From: Sedimentibacter sp. MB31-C6
GTDB taxonomy: Bacteria; Bacillota; Clostridia; Tissierellales; Sedimentibacteraceae
Direction of reading: 5' to 3'
Length of the DNA stretch: 64,000 nucleotides
Assembly: GCF_035934735.1 (NCBI RefSeq)
Contig: NZ_CP142396.1
Span: 2,666,001 to 2,730,000 of the forward strand
Below are positions 36,036 through 46,028 of this stretch, piece by piece. The notes under the pieces are model-generated. The model saw nothing but the letters and a program-made list of their open reading frames with translations, made no database searches and was not told the origin of the DNA. Position 1 is the first letter of the stretch. Each line of letters begins with the position of its first letter. Made by a program: the position numbers and the translations under genes.

Positions 36036-38414
36036 ATGAGAGAAAAGTCAAAAGAAGTATTAGAATTTAATAAAATTATTGATAGAGTTGCAGAACTTGC
36101 AGAGACAAACCTAGGGAAAGATGAAGTGCGTAAACTTGATATTACCTTTGATTTAGAAGATGCAAAATATAAACAAAATCAAACATATCAAGCTTTTTCA
36201 ATAATTGTAGAAAAAGGGGAACCTCCTTTTGGGGGAATTTCTGATATTGGGGAGTACGTTAAAAGAGGTGCAATAGGAGGCATTATATCTATGAAGGGCC
36301 TTATTGGATGTGCAGATACACTTAGGGCAGCAAGATTATTAAAGAACTATGTACTTCTAAATAATGACGAAAAAAACAATTATGATATATTAGATAATCT
36401 TTGCCAAAATATATATACTGATAAGAGTATAGAGGATAGAATATATGAAGTGATTATAAGTGATGATGAAATCTCTGATGATGCAAGTTCTGAGCTTAAA
36501 AGAGTTAGAAGAGAAATTAAAATTAAAAATTCAGCAATAAAAAATAAAATAAACACAATAGTAAGTTCTCAGAGTATGCAAAAATATCTTCAAGAAGGTA
36601 TTGTTACAATGCGTAATGATAGATATGTAATACCTGTTCGTAAAGAATACAGATCTATGGTAAAGGGTATTATTCATGACCAGTCTTCTACAGGATCTAC
36701 ATTGTTTATTGAGCCTTTAGCTGTAGTAGAAATGACTAATGATATTTCAAATTTAAAGATAGAAGAAAAAAAAGAAATAGAACGTATTTTACTAGAATTA
36801 AGTGGTATTGTAGGTAGTATAGAAGATGAAATGATTAATAATCAGGGAATTTTAACAGAACTAGACTGTATTTTTGCTAAAGGGAAATATGCTATAAGTA
36901 TAAATGGAATTGAGCCTAAAATTAATAATAGAGGATTCATTCGAATTAAAAAAGGCAGACATCCATTAATAGACCCAAATGTAGTAGTACCTATTGATAT
37001 TTGGATTGGAAAAGATTTTACGACGCTTATAATTACAGGACCTAATACAGGAGGAAAAACTGTTTCTTTAAAGACTTTAGGATTATTTTCTCTTATGGGA
37101 ATGGCTGGACTTCATTTACCTGCTGAATATGGTACTGAAATTTCATTATTTAGTTCAATATATGCGGATATAGGTGATGAGCAAAGTATTGAGCAAAGTT
37201 TGAGTACATTTTCATCACATATGACTAATATCGTTAAGATTATGAATGAAGTAGATGATAATTCCTTAGTACTTTTTGACGAACTTGGAGCAGGTACAGA
37301 TCCTACTGAAGGTGCAGCTTTAGCAATTTCAATACTTGATACGTTACATGATAGAAAAATAATTACAGCAGCTACTACACATTACAGTGAGTTAAAGCTT
37401 TATGCTTTGACAACAGACGGTGTTAACAATGGTAGTGTTGAGTTTAATATTGAAACACTAAGTCCAACATACAAGCTATTAATTGGAGTACCAGGGAAAT
37501 CAAATGCTTTTGAAATTTCTAAGAAACTTGGATTGAATGATTCAATAATATTAAAGGCAAAAAAGACAATAGAAAAAGATAAAGTAGAATTTGAAGATGC
37601 ATTGAAGGAAATTGAGGAAAATAGAAAATATATAGAAAACAAAAAAGCTGAAATAAATAGATTAGATGCGGAAAGTCAGAAAAAGCACAGTGATTATATT
37701 GCTAAGGAAAGAAAAGCACTAGAAAAGAGCGAAAAACTTATAAATGAAGCAAATTATGAAGCAAGAAAAATTGTTGAGCAAACTAAAAAAGAAACATTAG
37801 CAATAATTAAAGAATTAAAAAAACTAAATATAGAAATGGATAGGGATAAAAACAGGAGAGTAAATGAAATAAGACAAAATATTAATGACAAAAGTAAGGA
37901 GTTAGAGGAAAATCCATATTCTGAACAAATATATAATGAAGAAGCATATGATGTGACTACACCTTTGAAAAAGGGTGATGCAGTTTTAGTTAGAAACTTA
38001 AATCAAAAGGGTCATATTTTATCTGATGTAGATGATTCTAAAGCAGTAATGGTACAGGTAGGATTAATCAAAACAAAAGTTAAAAAAACAGATTTAATTA
38101 AAATTAAATCTGATGAAGAAGAACAGGAAAAAGCTAATACTTCGAGAATGATAAAATTAAAAACTTCATCCATAAACCCTGTTGTTGATGTGAGAGGATT
38201 CAACCTTGAAGAAGCTTTAATGGAAATTGATAAATATTTAGATGATGCATTTATGGCAAATTTAAATGAGATTCAAATAATTCACGGAAAAGGTATGGGT
38301 ATTTTAAGAGAAGGAATAACTAAATTTCTAAAAAAACACAAGCATGTTAAAAATTCTCGCTTAGGAAATTTCAATGAGGGTGGTGATGGTGTTACAATTG
38401 TAACATTTAGATAA
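36036..38414 (+). CDS. mutS2: Endonuclease MutS2 / ribosome-rescue ATPase
   Basis: A 792-residue MutS2. It has core and lever domains, then an ABC-type ATPase with Walker A GPNTGGKTVSLKT and Walker B LVLFDELGAGTDPTEG, a long coiled coil (about 515-650), and a C-terminal Smr nuclease domain (DVRGFNLEEALMEIDKYLDD, IIHGKGMGILREGI). It lacks the mismatch-recognition domain of MutS. It acts against recombination and at collided ribosomes in B. subtilis. ATG 36036 follows AGAGGAAG; TTG 36018 has no site. Confidence 0.95.
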   Translation: MREKSKEVLEFNKIIDRVAELAETNLGKDEVRKLDITFDLEDAKYKQNQTYQAFSIIVEKGEPPFGGISDIGEYVKRGAIGGIISMKGLIGCADTLRAARLLKNYVLLNNDEKNNYDILDNLCQNIYTDKSIEDRIYEVIISDDEISDDASSELKRVRREIKIKNSAIKNKINTIVSSQSMQKYLQEGIVTMRNDRYVIPVRKEYRSMVKGIIHDQSSTGSTLFIEPLAVVEMTNDISNLKIEEKKEIERILLELSGIVGSIEDEMINNQGILTELDCIFAKGKYAISINGIEPKINNRGFIRIKKGRHPLIDPNVVVPIDIWIGKDFTTLIITGPNTGGKTVSLKTLGLFSLMGMAGLHLPAEYGTEISLFSSIYADIGDEQSIEQSLSTFSSHMTNIVKIMNEVDDNSLVLFDELGAGTDPTEGAALAISILDTLHDRKIITAATTHYSELKLYALTTDGVNNGSVEFNIETLSPTYKLLIGVPGKSNAFEISKKLGLNDSIILKAKKTIEKDKVEFEDALKEIEENRKYIENKKAEINRLDAESQKKHSDYIAKERKALEKSEKLINEANYEARKIVEQTKKETLAIIKELKKLNIEMDRDKNRRVNEIRQNINDKSKELEENPYSEQIYNEEAYDVTTPLKKGDAVLVRNLNQKGHILSDVDDSKAVMVQVGLIKTKVKKTDLIKIKSDEEEQEKANTSRMIKLKTSSINPVVDVRGFNLEEALMEIDKYLDDAFMANLNEIQIIHGKGMGILREGITKFLKKHKHVKNSRLGNFNEGGDGVTIVTFR

Positions 38415-38445
38415 TAAAGGTAACAAAAGATAAGTAGGAGGTAGT

Positions 38446-39525
38446 ATGGAAAGAGAAATAGTTAGATTAGATATGAATAGAGATTTTGAAGCCTTTGAAG
38501 AGTTATCAGTAATTTCCTTTGGAGAAGGTACTAACAGTAAACGAAAAATGTACGAATGGCTTTTTGATAAAAATCCATATAACAAATCAGGAAATATGAT
38601 GTACTTGTTAAAAGAAGGAGGCAAAGTTATAGGATGTGATGGGTTGTTACCAAATGAACTTTATGTAAATGGTAAAACGGTATTAGCTGCACATTCTGTA
38701 AAATCAATGACGCACCCTGATTACAAAAAACAAGGAATATTCAGAATGATGACTCAAAATTCTTGCGAAAGAGGAAAACAAGATGGTGTTGACGTTGTAA
38801 TAGGTTTGGCAAATGATCAGTCCTATCCAGCTTATCAAAAATTTGGATGGCCAACACTTTTTGAAAAGGAAGTGTATGTCAAACCAATTTTGATAAATAA
38901 TATTTTAAAAAGAAGAATTAAGATAGGATTTTTATCTTCTGTTGGGAATTCTATTTACACAGCATATATGAAAAATAAACTTAAGGTACAAATGGATAAA
39001 GAAATAAGCTTTGAAATTTTAAATACTGTTCCTAAAAATATTCAAAAGTGTTGGGATACATATAAAAGTAAATATAACGTATTGTTAGTGAGAGATTATA
39101 AATATTTAAATTATAGATATAATGAAAGACCAGACGTAAAATACATAACTATACTTGCTAAAATAAAGAATGAAATAATAGGATTTGCTATACTTCATAA
39201 TTCTGTAGCTAATGGATCTAAAATGACTTCATGTGTTGAATTCTTTACAGATCCAACTAATGCAAGATATATTAAATCATTGGCAAATGTTATATCTAAA
39301 TATTGTTATGACAATGGTATTGAATATGTTGTTGTAGGAACGGGATTACATGGTAAATTTAAGAATGTACTGCTTAGTAATGGCTTTATGATAACAAGGA
39401 AACCTCCAAAAAACAATATGATGATTGCTAATATATTATCTGATAAATTGACTATGAATGAAATAAATGGTCATGAGAAGTGGCACATAACTCAAGGCGA
39501 TGGGGAAACAGAACTTGACTTGTAA
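38446..39525 (+). CDS. GNAT-family N-acetyltransferase
   Basis: A 359-residue protein. The N-terminal 150 residues are a GNAT domain with the acetyl-CoA loop HPDYKKQGIFRMM (Eis-like RxxGxx variant). The C-terminal half looks like a second, degenerate GNAT or sterol-carrier-like fold. The substrate is unknown. Ribosome binding site TAGGAGGT; it lies 31 bases after mutS2 and is probably cotranscribed. Confidence 0.8.
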   Translation: MEREIVRLDMNRDFEAFEELSVISFGEGTNSKRKMYEWLFDKNPYNKSGNMMYLLKEGGKVIGCDGLLPNELYVNGKTVLAAHSVKSMTHPDYKKQGIFRMMTQNSCERGKQDGVDVVIGLANDQSYPAYQKFGWPTLFEKEVYVKPILINNILKRRIKIGFLSSVGNSIYTAYMKNKLKVQMDKEISFEILNTVPKNIQKCWDTYKSKYNVLLVRDYKYLNYRYNERPDVKYITILAKIKNEIIGFAILHNSVANGSKMTSCVEFFTDPTNARYIKSLANVISKYCYDNGIEYVVVGTGLHGKFKNVLLSNGFMITRKPPKNNMMIANILSDKLTMNEINGHEKWHITQGDGETELDL

Positions 39526-39559
39526 CAGCAATAAGTAATTTGAGTTATCAATGGCTGTA

Positions 39560-39588
39560 TTGACATTGAAAATTGACTGTGATATTAT
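39560..39588 (+). promoter_or_regulatory. Predicted sigma-A promoter of argS
   Basis: TTGACA (39560-39565) and TATTAT (39583-39588), 17-base spacer. The leader to argS is only about 50 bases, too short for a T-box. Confidence 0.75.
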
Positions 39589-39641
39589 TACTAGAAAATA
39601 TTACATAAATGACGAGGGAACATAATAATGGAGGAAAAAAT

Positions 39642-41348
39642 ATGGACTTTAAAAATAAAGTAGTAGAGATAATCACATCTATAGATAATGAAATGAATGT
39701 TGATGAAGCTCTTCAAATAATTGAAATCCCACCTAATTCAGATATGGGTGATTATGCGGTTCCATGCTTTAAATTTGCAAAGAAATTTAGAAAGGCTCCT
39801 GCCGCTATTGCTACTGAAGTTGTTGAAAAAATAGGCAATATAGAAGGTTTTGAAAAAATTGAAACTGCAGGACCATATGTTAATTTTTTTGTTGATAAAA
39901 CGCATTTTGCAGAAAAAGTATTAAAAGAAGCTTTTACTGAAAAGTATGGATACGGAAGTACAAATGTTGGGCAAGGAAGAACGGTTATTGTTGAATTTTC
40001 ATCGCCTAATATAGCAAAACCCTTTCATATAGGACATATTCGTTCAACATTAATCGGAAATTCTATTAATAATATTTATAAATATATGGGTTATAAAACT
40101 TTTGCAATAAATCATTTAGGTGATTATGGAACTCAATTTGGTATGCTTATTTCAGCATATAAAAAATGGGGTACACCAGAAATTGTAGAGGCTATCGAAA
40201 AAGATCCTATACCAGAACTTTTAAAATTATATGTAAGATATAATCAAGAAATAGAATCTCATCCTGAATATCAAGAAGAGGCAAGATATTGGTTTAAAGA
40301 ATTAGAAAATGGAAACGAAGAGGCTCATGAGTTATGGTCTTGGTTTAGAGAGGTGAGTTTAAAGGAATTTAATAGAGTTTATGATATGTTTGGAATAAAA
40401 TATGATTCATTTGCAGGTGAAAGTTTTTATTCAGATAAAATGCCTTTGGTAATAGATGAACTAGAAGACAAAGGACTTCTAAAAGATTCAGAAGGTGCAA
40501 GAATTGTTGAACTTCAAGAATATGGATTAACAGATGCATTAATTCAAAAAAGTGATGGTTCTACATTGTATGTAACAAGAGATATTGCTGCTGCAAAATA
40601 TAGAAAGGAAACATATGACTTTTATAAAAATATATATGTAGTAGGTGCTCCTCAAAAACTTCATTTTGATCAATGGAGAAAAATAATTGATTTAATGGGT
40701 TATGACTGGGCATATGATTGCGTTCATGTCATGTTTGGTACAGTTAGTCTTGAAGGTGGAGCACTTGCAACACGTAAAGGGAGAGTCGTTTTTTTAGAGG
40801 ATGTATTGAAAAAGGCAATAGAAAAAACAACAGAAATAATCAATGATAGAAATCCAAACCTAGAAAATAAGGAAGAGGTAGCTAAGCAAGTAGGAATAGG
40901 TGCTGTGATTTTTCAAGAACTGTTCAATAACAGAATAAAGGATTATGTATTTTCTTGGGATAAAACTTTGAGTTTTGAAGGTGAAACAGGTCCATATGTA
41001 CAATATACTTATGCAAGAACTTGTAGTTTGCTCAGGAAATCTAATATTGAAATTGATGATAATATAGATTTCTCTATTTTGACTGATAAAAGTGCATTTA
41101 ATGTTCTAAAAAAACTAGAGGGCTTTAAATCAGCTACTTTAGTGGCTCATGATAAATATGAACCTTTTTATATAACAAGATATATTGTAGGGTTAGCACA
41201 AGAATTCAATAGATTTTATCATGACTGTCCAATTATAGTTGATGATGAAAAAGTTAAAAAAGCAAGGCTCTTATTAACACAAATTGTAAATATAGTATTG
41301 AAAACAGGTATGGATCTTCTCGGTATGAAGGCACCTGAAAAAATGTAA
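39642..41348 (+). CDS. argS: Arginyl-tRNA synthetase
   Basis: A 568-residue class I synthetase. The HIGH motif appears as SPNIAKPFHIGHIRSTLIGN. Add-1 N-terminal domain residues 1-110 and the anticodon-binding DALR C-terminus are complete, ending GLLGMKAPEKM-like (DLLGMKAPEKM). ATG 39642 follows GGAGGAAAAAAT; earlier in-frame ATG 39609 lacks a site. tRNA-Arg(UCU) genes are present at 55360 and 63886. Confidence 0.97.
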   Translation: MDFKNKVVEIITSIDNEMNVDEALQIIEIPPNSDMGDYAVPCFKFAKKFRKAPAAIATEVVEKIGNIEGFEKIETAGPYVNFFVDKTHFAEKVLKEAFTEKYGYGSTNVGQGRTVIVEFSSPNIAKPFHIGHIRSTLIGNSINNIYKYMGYKTFAINHLGDYGTQFGMLISAYKKWGTPEIVEAIEKDPIPELLKLYVRYNQEIESHPEYQEEARYWFKELENGNEEAHELWSWFREVSLKEFNRVYDMFGIKYDSFAGESFYSDKMPLVIDELEDKGLLKDSEGARIVELQEYGLTDALIQKSDGSTLYVTRDIAAAKYRKETYDFYKNIYVVGAPQKLHFDQWRKIIDLMGYDWAYDCVHVMFGTVSLEGGALATRKGRVVFLEDVLKKAIEKTTEIINDRNPNLENKEEVAKQVGIGAVIFQELFNNRIKDYVFSWDKTLSFEGETGPYVQYTYARTCSLLRKSNIEIDDNIDFSILTDKSAFNVLKKLEGFKSATLVAHDKYEPFYITRYIVGLAQEFNRFYHDCPIIVDDEKVKKARLLLTQIVNIVLKTGMDLLGMKAPEKM

Positions 41349-41363
41349 ATAATTGATATTAGT

Positions 41364-41396
41364 AATAAGGAACGCATTTTATGCGTTCCTTATTTG
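41364..41396 (+). terminator. Rho-independent terminator after argS
   Basis: A 14-bp stem (41364-41377 with 41381-41394), loop TTT, with core GGAACGCAT/ATGCGTTCC resembling the palindromic GTAGGGGACGCAT family. Confidence 0.85.
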
Positions 41397-41486
41397 ATGC
41401 AATATTAATTTGGTGGTTTATTCTATAAAAATAGTCCAAGCTGCCAGAAATGGACACATTTCATCAAAACATACTTTTTTTCACTG

Positions 41487-41515
41487 TTGAAATAATTAGA
41501 AATAAAATTTATAGT
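41487..41515 (+). promoter_or_regulatory. Predicted promoter of the lytic transglycosylase gene
   Basis: TTGAAA (41487-41492) and TATAGT (41510-41515), 17-base spacer. Confidence 0.5.
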
Positions 41516-41543
41516 TAATTATCAAACATTAAAGGGTGATGAA

Positions 41544-42206
41544 ATGAAAAGTAAAAAAAACTTGTCAATATTATTTATTATTTGTATTGTATCATATTTT
41601 ATGATGATTAATATGAGTTTAACTGCTGATGCGGAAGATTTGACTAAGTACTATAGCTCCTCGAAGAAAACAATTGAAAAGAATTTTATTATTTATGAGT
41701 TAAGAGATTTATTTATACAAGAAAAAATTTTGATACAATATATAGAAGATCTTACTAAACTTCCATATGATGAAAGCGCATTTATGATTAAAGAATGCAG
41801 GTCAAAAAATATGGATCCGTTTATTGTACTAGGTGTTATTAAAAGTGAAAGTGATTTTAATCCTTTTGCTGTGGGACAAGCAGGAGAGAGAGGTTTAGGT
41901 CAGCTTATGGGAAATACTGCTAAGCCGGTTGCAGAAAATATAGGATATATCTATAATCCAGAAAATCTATTTGATATTAGATATAATTTAAAAATTACAA
42001 TAACACAACTTTCTTATTTAAATAACCTGTATAATAAAGATGTACATAAAACTTTAACGGCCTATAATAGAGGGCAAAAGGGATTACAAGAATATATGGA
42101 TAGCGGTAAGTCTGAATATGAAAATCTAGCGATAAGTGAGTATTCAGCTAAAGTTTTAAAATTTGCAAATGAATATAAAGAAGAGTTTGAAAATTTAAGT
42201 AATTAA
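41544..42206 (+). CDS. Secreted lytic transglycosylase (SLT family)
   Basis: A 220-residue protein. A signal peptide (residues 1-31, ending TADAE) is followed by an SLT/goose-lysozyme-like domain (about 82-215). The catalytic Glu is in GVIKSESDFNPFAVG and the typical ERGLGQLM follows. The later AYNRG motif is also kept. It would cleave peptidoglycan with anhydro-muramic acid formation, outside the membrane. Terminator at 42217. Confidence 0.88.
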   Translation: MKSKKNLSILFIICIVSYFMMINMSLTADAEDLTKYYSSSKKTIEKNFIIYELRDLFIQEKILIQYIEDLTKLPYDESAFMIKECRSKNMDPFIVLGVIKSESDFNPFAVGQAGERGLGQLMGNTAKPVAENIGYIYNPENLFDIRYNLKITITQLSYLNNLYNKDVHKTLTAYNRGQKGLQEYMDSGKSEYENLAISEYSAKVLKFANEYKEEFENLSN

Positions 42207-42216
42207 ATGTATAATG

Positions 42217-42250
42217 GAATCACAGAGTTAATCTGTAGATTCTATTTTTT
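42217..42250 (+). terminator. Rho-independent terminator after the transglycosylase gene
   Basis: GAATCACAGA (42217-42226) pairs with TCTGTAGATTC (42232-42242, one bulged A), followed by a T-run. Confidence 0.85.
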
Positions 42251-42283
42251 TATGGATATATTTATTAATAATAAGAGGTGCTT

Positions 42284-43165
42284 ATGCTATCGAAAATATA
42301 CAACTTACTAAATTATTGCTATGAGGATAGCATGTTATACCAGTTTGCAAGTTTAGAATTTCAATTATTTTTATTATCTACAAAATCATTGATTCCTTAT
42401 GAGGATAGAATAGGATGTATGTTTGATACTAATCGTTACAAAAAAGAATTAGAAGTGTTTGCTTATTATAAAAATGGTAAGAATGATATTATTGATTGTT
42501 ATATAAAAAATAAAAGACCAACATTAAAAGAAGATGAATTACTTGAATATAAACTGCTTCCTATAATTATAGCGAATACTAATTGGAATACATTAGAAGA
42601 TGAAGTTATGAAATTAACTTTGATGTATACATATAATAAACATTCCATTATTAATTCTATAATATTATCATCCGTTATTTTTAATTATATGAATTTAGAC
42701 AATTTGAATATAGATATCTTAAAAAATGCTTCTAAGGAAAGATTAATAGAATTTTCACTAGTGGAATGTTTGAAGAAGTACAATATTCAAATAGATAAAA
42801 AATTAATAATAGAATTTGAACAGGAGCGAATTAACATAATAGGTGGAGAAAATATCATTGAAAGATTATCCAAATTAAAATCTGCAGAACATATATATAA
42901 TAATAGGAAGGGTATGAAAAAAGTTTACAAAGAGAACGAATTAATATTAAAAAATTTTACTTCATATATATTTAAACTTAGAAAGGGTATTATAAACCCT
43001 GAAAAGCTTATTATAAATAATAATAACAATATACGTGATTTAAAAGAACTTCTTAGGAATAATGAATTTAATCATCCTTTCCTAGGCAAATGTAAGATAA
43101 TTAAAAGAAATGATAAAGAAATAATATTTAGAAATAAATTAGGATTATTAAAGGTGAATATATGA
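42284..43165 (+). CDS. Protein of unknown function, upstream of B12/radical SAM gene
   Basis: A 293-residue cytoplasmic, helix-rich protein not recognised as any family; very rich in Asn, Ile, Lys and Leu, without membrane segments or cysteine motifs. ATG 42284 follows AAGAGGTG. Its stop overlaps the start of the radical SAM gene (ATGA), so the two are translated together and the protein may be an accessory or substrate-handling partner. Confidence 0.75.
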   Translation: MLSKIYNLLNYCYEDSMLYQFASLEFQLFLLSTKSLIPYEDRIGCMFDTNRYKKELEVFAYYKNGKNDIIDCYIKNKRPTLKEDELLEYKLLPIIIANTNWNTLEDEVMKLTLMYTYNKHSIINSIILSSVIFNYMNLDNLNIDILKNASKERLIEFSLVECLKKYNIQIDKKLIIEFEQERINIIGGENIIERLSKLKSAEHIYNNRKGMKKVYKENELILKNFTSYIFKLRKGIINPEKLIINNNNNIRDLKELLRNNEFNHPFLGKCKIIKRNDKEIIFRNKLGLLKVNI

Positions 43166-44883
43166 AAACACTACTTGTAACATTAGATTCTAAATTTATA
43201 CATACAAATCTTGCTGTAAGGTATTTGAAAAATTTTTGTAAGGATAATAATTTTGATATTGAAATTAAAGAATTTACAATAAATCAAAACCAAGAATATA
43301 TTTTAAGACAAATATTAGATGTTAAAGCAGATATAATTTGTTTTTCATGTTATATTTGGAATATTGAATACATTAAAGAGATAGCTAATATAATAAAGGA
43401 AGCAAATGTTAATGTAAAAATATTATTTGGAGGTCCAGAAGTATCTTTTGAGATTGAAAATCTAATGGAAAATGAAATATATATTGATTATGTTATTTAT
43501 GGTGAAGGTGAAATAACGTTTAATGAATTTTTAAAAGAAATTAGATTAAGTAATCCTAACTTTGACAAGATAAATGGATTAGCATATAGAGATGATGGTC
43601 GTATTATTGTTAATAATTGTAGAAATCTTATTTCAAATCTTGACATAGTAAAATATCCTTATGAAGAAGATGAACAATTTGAAAACAAAATAATTTATTA
43701 TGAATCATCTAGAGGGTGTCCTTTCAACTGTAGTTTTTGTATGTCTTCAATAGATAAAACAATTAGAAATTTCTCTTTAAACAGAGTAAAAAGAGATTTA
43801 AAAAAACTCTTAAAAACTAAAGCAAGACAAATTAAATTTGTAGATAGAACTTTTAATACTGATTATAAACGTTCAATAGAAATTATGAAGTTTATTGTAG
43901 AGAATAATCATAATAATATGAGGATACATTTTGAAATTACAGCGGATATTATTAATGAAGAATTTTTGCTTTATATTAGTACTTTGCCTGTTAATATGTT
44001 TCAATTTGAAATAGGAGTACAGTCCTTAAACGAGGAAACTCTAAGAGAAATTAATAGACATATGAATATAGAAAAACTATATCATGTAATTAACAGTATT
44101 AGAATTAACAAAAACATTCACGTTCACCTTGATTTAATAGCGGGGTTGCCATATGAAAATTATGAAACATTTAAGGAGTCTTTTGACGGAATATACAAAC
44201 TTAATGCTGAAAAAATTCAACTTGGATTTTTAAAAGTACTAAAAGGTACTAAAATTTATATGGATAAAGTATATCATAATATAAAATATAGAAAAAAAGC
44301 GCCTTATGAAGTTATATGTACAAAATATATTACTTTAAACGAAATTTTAAAACTTAAAAGTATTGAAGAGCTTGTAGATAAATATTATAATGAAAAATAT
44401 TTTGAATATTCAATTAATTATATTTTGGAAAACATATATAAAGAATCATCTTTTGAATTTTATGAAGACTTCAGCGAATACTGGCAACAAAATGATTTAT
44501 ATAAAGTATCCCATAGCAGAAAAAGGCTATACAAAATATTATATGAATTCATTAAATATAGAGATAAACTTACTGAAAAGTTTATTTCTGCTCTAAGATA
44601 TGATTATGTTTTTAATAATCAATATGAGGAATTGCCTAGTTATTTAAATAAGGAATATGAAGAAAGGTATAAATATATAAAGAGATTAATAGCTAATGAT
44701 GATGAATTTAGAAATCAATTTTTTGAAGATATGAGTAAAGAAGATAAATTAATTAATAGATTCAGAATTGTGGATATAGAAAAAGATGCAACATTATTTA
44801 TATATAAAAATAAAGAAAATATATTTAACAGGTGTGAAACATTAAAAATAAACAATTGGATTAAGGAGTATGAAAATGAATAA
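43162..44883 (+). CDS. B12-binding radical SAM protein with DUF4080-like C-terminus
   Basis: A 573-residue protein. The N-terminal B12-binding fold (about 1-135) has the KTLLVTLDSKFIHTNLAVRY opening typical of this group. The radical SAM core has the cluster motif CPFNCSFC at about residues 190-197 and the GVQSLNEETL segment. The C-terminal about 200 residues match the DUF4080-type extension by position and style. The reaction is unknown. The ATGA overlap with the unknown gene upstream and the 8-base overlap with the TPR gene downstream define a tight operon. Confidence 0.88.
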   Translation: MKTLLVTLDSKFIHTNLAVRYLKNFCKDNNFDIEIKEFTINQNQEYILRQILDVKADIICFSCYIWNIEYIKEIANIIKEANVNVKILFGGPEVSFEIENLMENEIYIDYVIYGEGEITFNEFLKEIRLSNPNFDKINGLAYRDDGRIIVNNCRNLISNLDIVKYPYEEDEQFENKIIYYESSRGCPFNCSFCMSSIDKTIRNFSLNRVKRDLKKLLKTKARQIKFVDRTFNTDYKRSIEIMKFIVENNHNNMRIHFEITADIINEEFLLYISTLPVNMFQFEIGVQSLNEETLREINRHMNIEKLYHVINSIRINKNIHVHLDLIAGLPYENYETFKESFDGIYKLNAEKIQLGFLKVLKGTKIYMDKVYHNIKYRKKAPYEVICTKYITLNEILKLKSIEELVDKYYNEKYFEYSINYILENIYKESSFEFYEDFSEYWQQNDLYKVSHSRKRLYKILYEFIKYRDKLTEKFISALRYDYVFNNQYEELPSYLNKEYEERYKYIKRLIANDDEFRNQFFEDMSKEDKLINRFRIVDIEKDATLFIYKNKENIFNRCETLKINNWIKEYENE

Positions 44884-46015
44884 GAGGGATACGTATTTTA
44901 TAGATTATTTTGAAAAGAAAAAAAATGATATATCTTTTATAACTTTGAAAAAAGGTGCAGTAATTAAATTCAAGGATAAAGAATATATGACTGAAAAGGA
45001 ATTGCCTGTGCCTATTAGAATTCAAAAATTAGTACAAGATATAAAGCATCAAGATGAAAGAGATGGAATTACTATTAATAATATTATAGATGGAATAATT
45101 TATATAATAGGTACAGATAAAAACTTTAAATATATTAAAGAATATGACGAAATGCTAAACAAACTTCAATTTGATATAAAACCATATATAATATTATGTA
45201 TTAATAAATTCAATGAAAAGCAAAACGATGAGGGAGTTATTTACGGAAAAGCATTGATTAATGTACATGAAGATGAAAAAAGCTGTTTTGTATATGCTTC
45301 TGTTTTAGAAAAGAAAGGCTATGAGCAAAATAATAAAAGTGATACAAATAATAGTCAATACTTTTTAGAAGAAGCGTATAAATATTTTGAAAAGTCATTG
45401 GATTATAATGATAAATTTTCTTTAGCGTATTATAAGTTAGGTTATTATTGTAAGCTAAAACAACAATACGTAAAAGCTGAGCTTTTTTGGAATAAACATC
45501 AAGAAATAGAAGATGATGCAATAAGGATTGATGAAATTAGAAATGAATTGATTCAACTAAAACCTTTTGTTAATTTCGAGAATGGGTACAATTTAGTATT
45601 AAATGAAAGGCCAGAGGAAGGACTAGATTTATTACTTCCTTTAGTAAAAGAATTCAGTAGTTGGTGGAATCTTTTGTTTTTTATTGGACTTGCCTATAGA
45701 ATTTTAGGAGAATTTGAGATAGCTGAAACTTACTTTGAAAATGTATTAAAAATTAATAATGCTCAGAAAGATGCTTTGAATGAATTAGGTATGTGTAAAA
45801 TCAGTAGAGGAAAATATGTTGAAGCTACAGAGTTATTTACTAGAGTTTTAAATTTAGAACCTGGAAATTGTGAGATATTTTGTAATAGAGCAGCAGCTTA
45901 TCTTTACAATGGACAAATAAACAAAGCAAAGGAAGATATACTAATTGCATTGAAAATAAATCCAAATGATGAAATAGCATTAAGTATAAAAAAAGAAATA
46001 GACAAAATCAGTTAA
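44876..46015 (+). CDS. Tetratricopeptide repeat protein
   Basis: A 379-residue protein. A charged N-terminal part (1-150) is of unknown fold; from about residue 155 to 375 there are TPR units, clearest as EAYKYFEKSLDYNDKFSLAY, ETYFENVLKINNAQKDALNE, ATELFTRVLNLEPGNCEIF and KEDILIALKINPNDEIAL. A scaffold or adaptor role is likely. ATG 44876 lies 7 bases after AAGGAG; ATG 44870 is too close to it. Confidence 0.85.
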   Translation: MNKRDTYFIDYFEKKKNDISFITLKKGAVIKFKDKEYMTEKELPVPIRIQKLVQDIKHQDERDGITINNIIDGIIYIIGTDKNFKYIKEYDEMLNKLQFDIKPYIILCINKFNEKQNDEGVIYGKALINVHEDEKSCFVYASVLEKKGYEQNNKSDTNNSQYFLEEAYKYFEKSLDYNDKFSLAYYKLGYYCKLKQQYVKAELFWNKHQEIEDDAIRIDEIRNELIQLKPFVNFENGYNLVLNERPEEGLDLLLPLVKEFSSWWNLLFFIGLAYRILGEFEIAETYFENVLKINNAQKDALNELGMCKISRGKYVEATELFTRVLNLEPGNCEIFCNRAAAYLYNGQINKAKEDILIALKINPNDEIALSIKKEIDKIS

Positions 46016-46028
46016 GTTTGGAGGCTAT

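Noticed and set aside
39526-39641. T-box riboswitch upstream of argS
   Set aside because: The leader is only about 50 bases after the promoter, with no T-box sequence or terminator.
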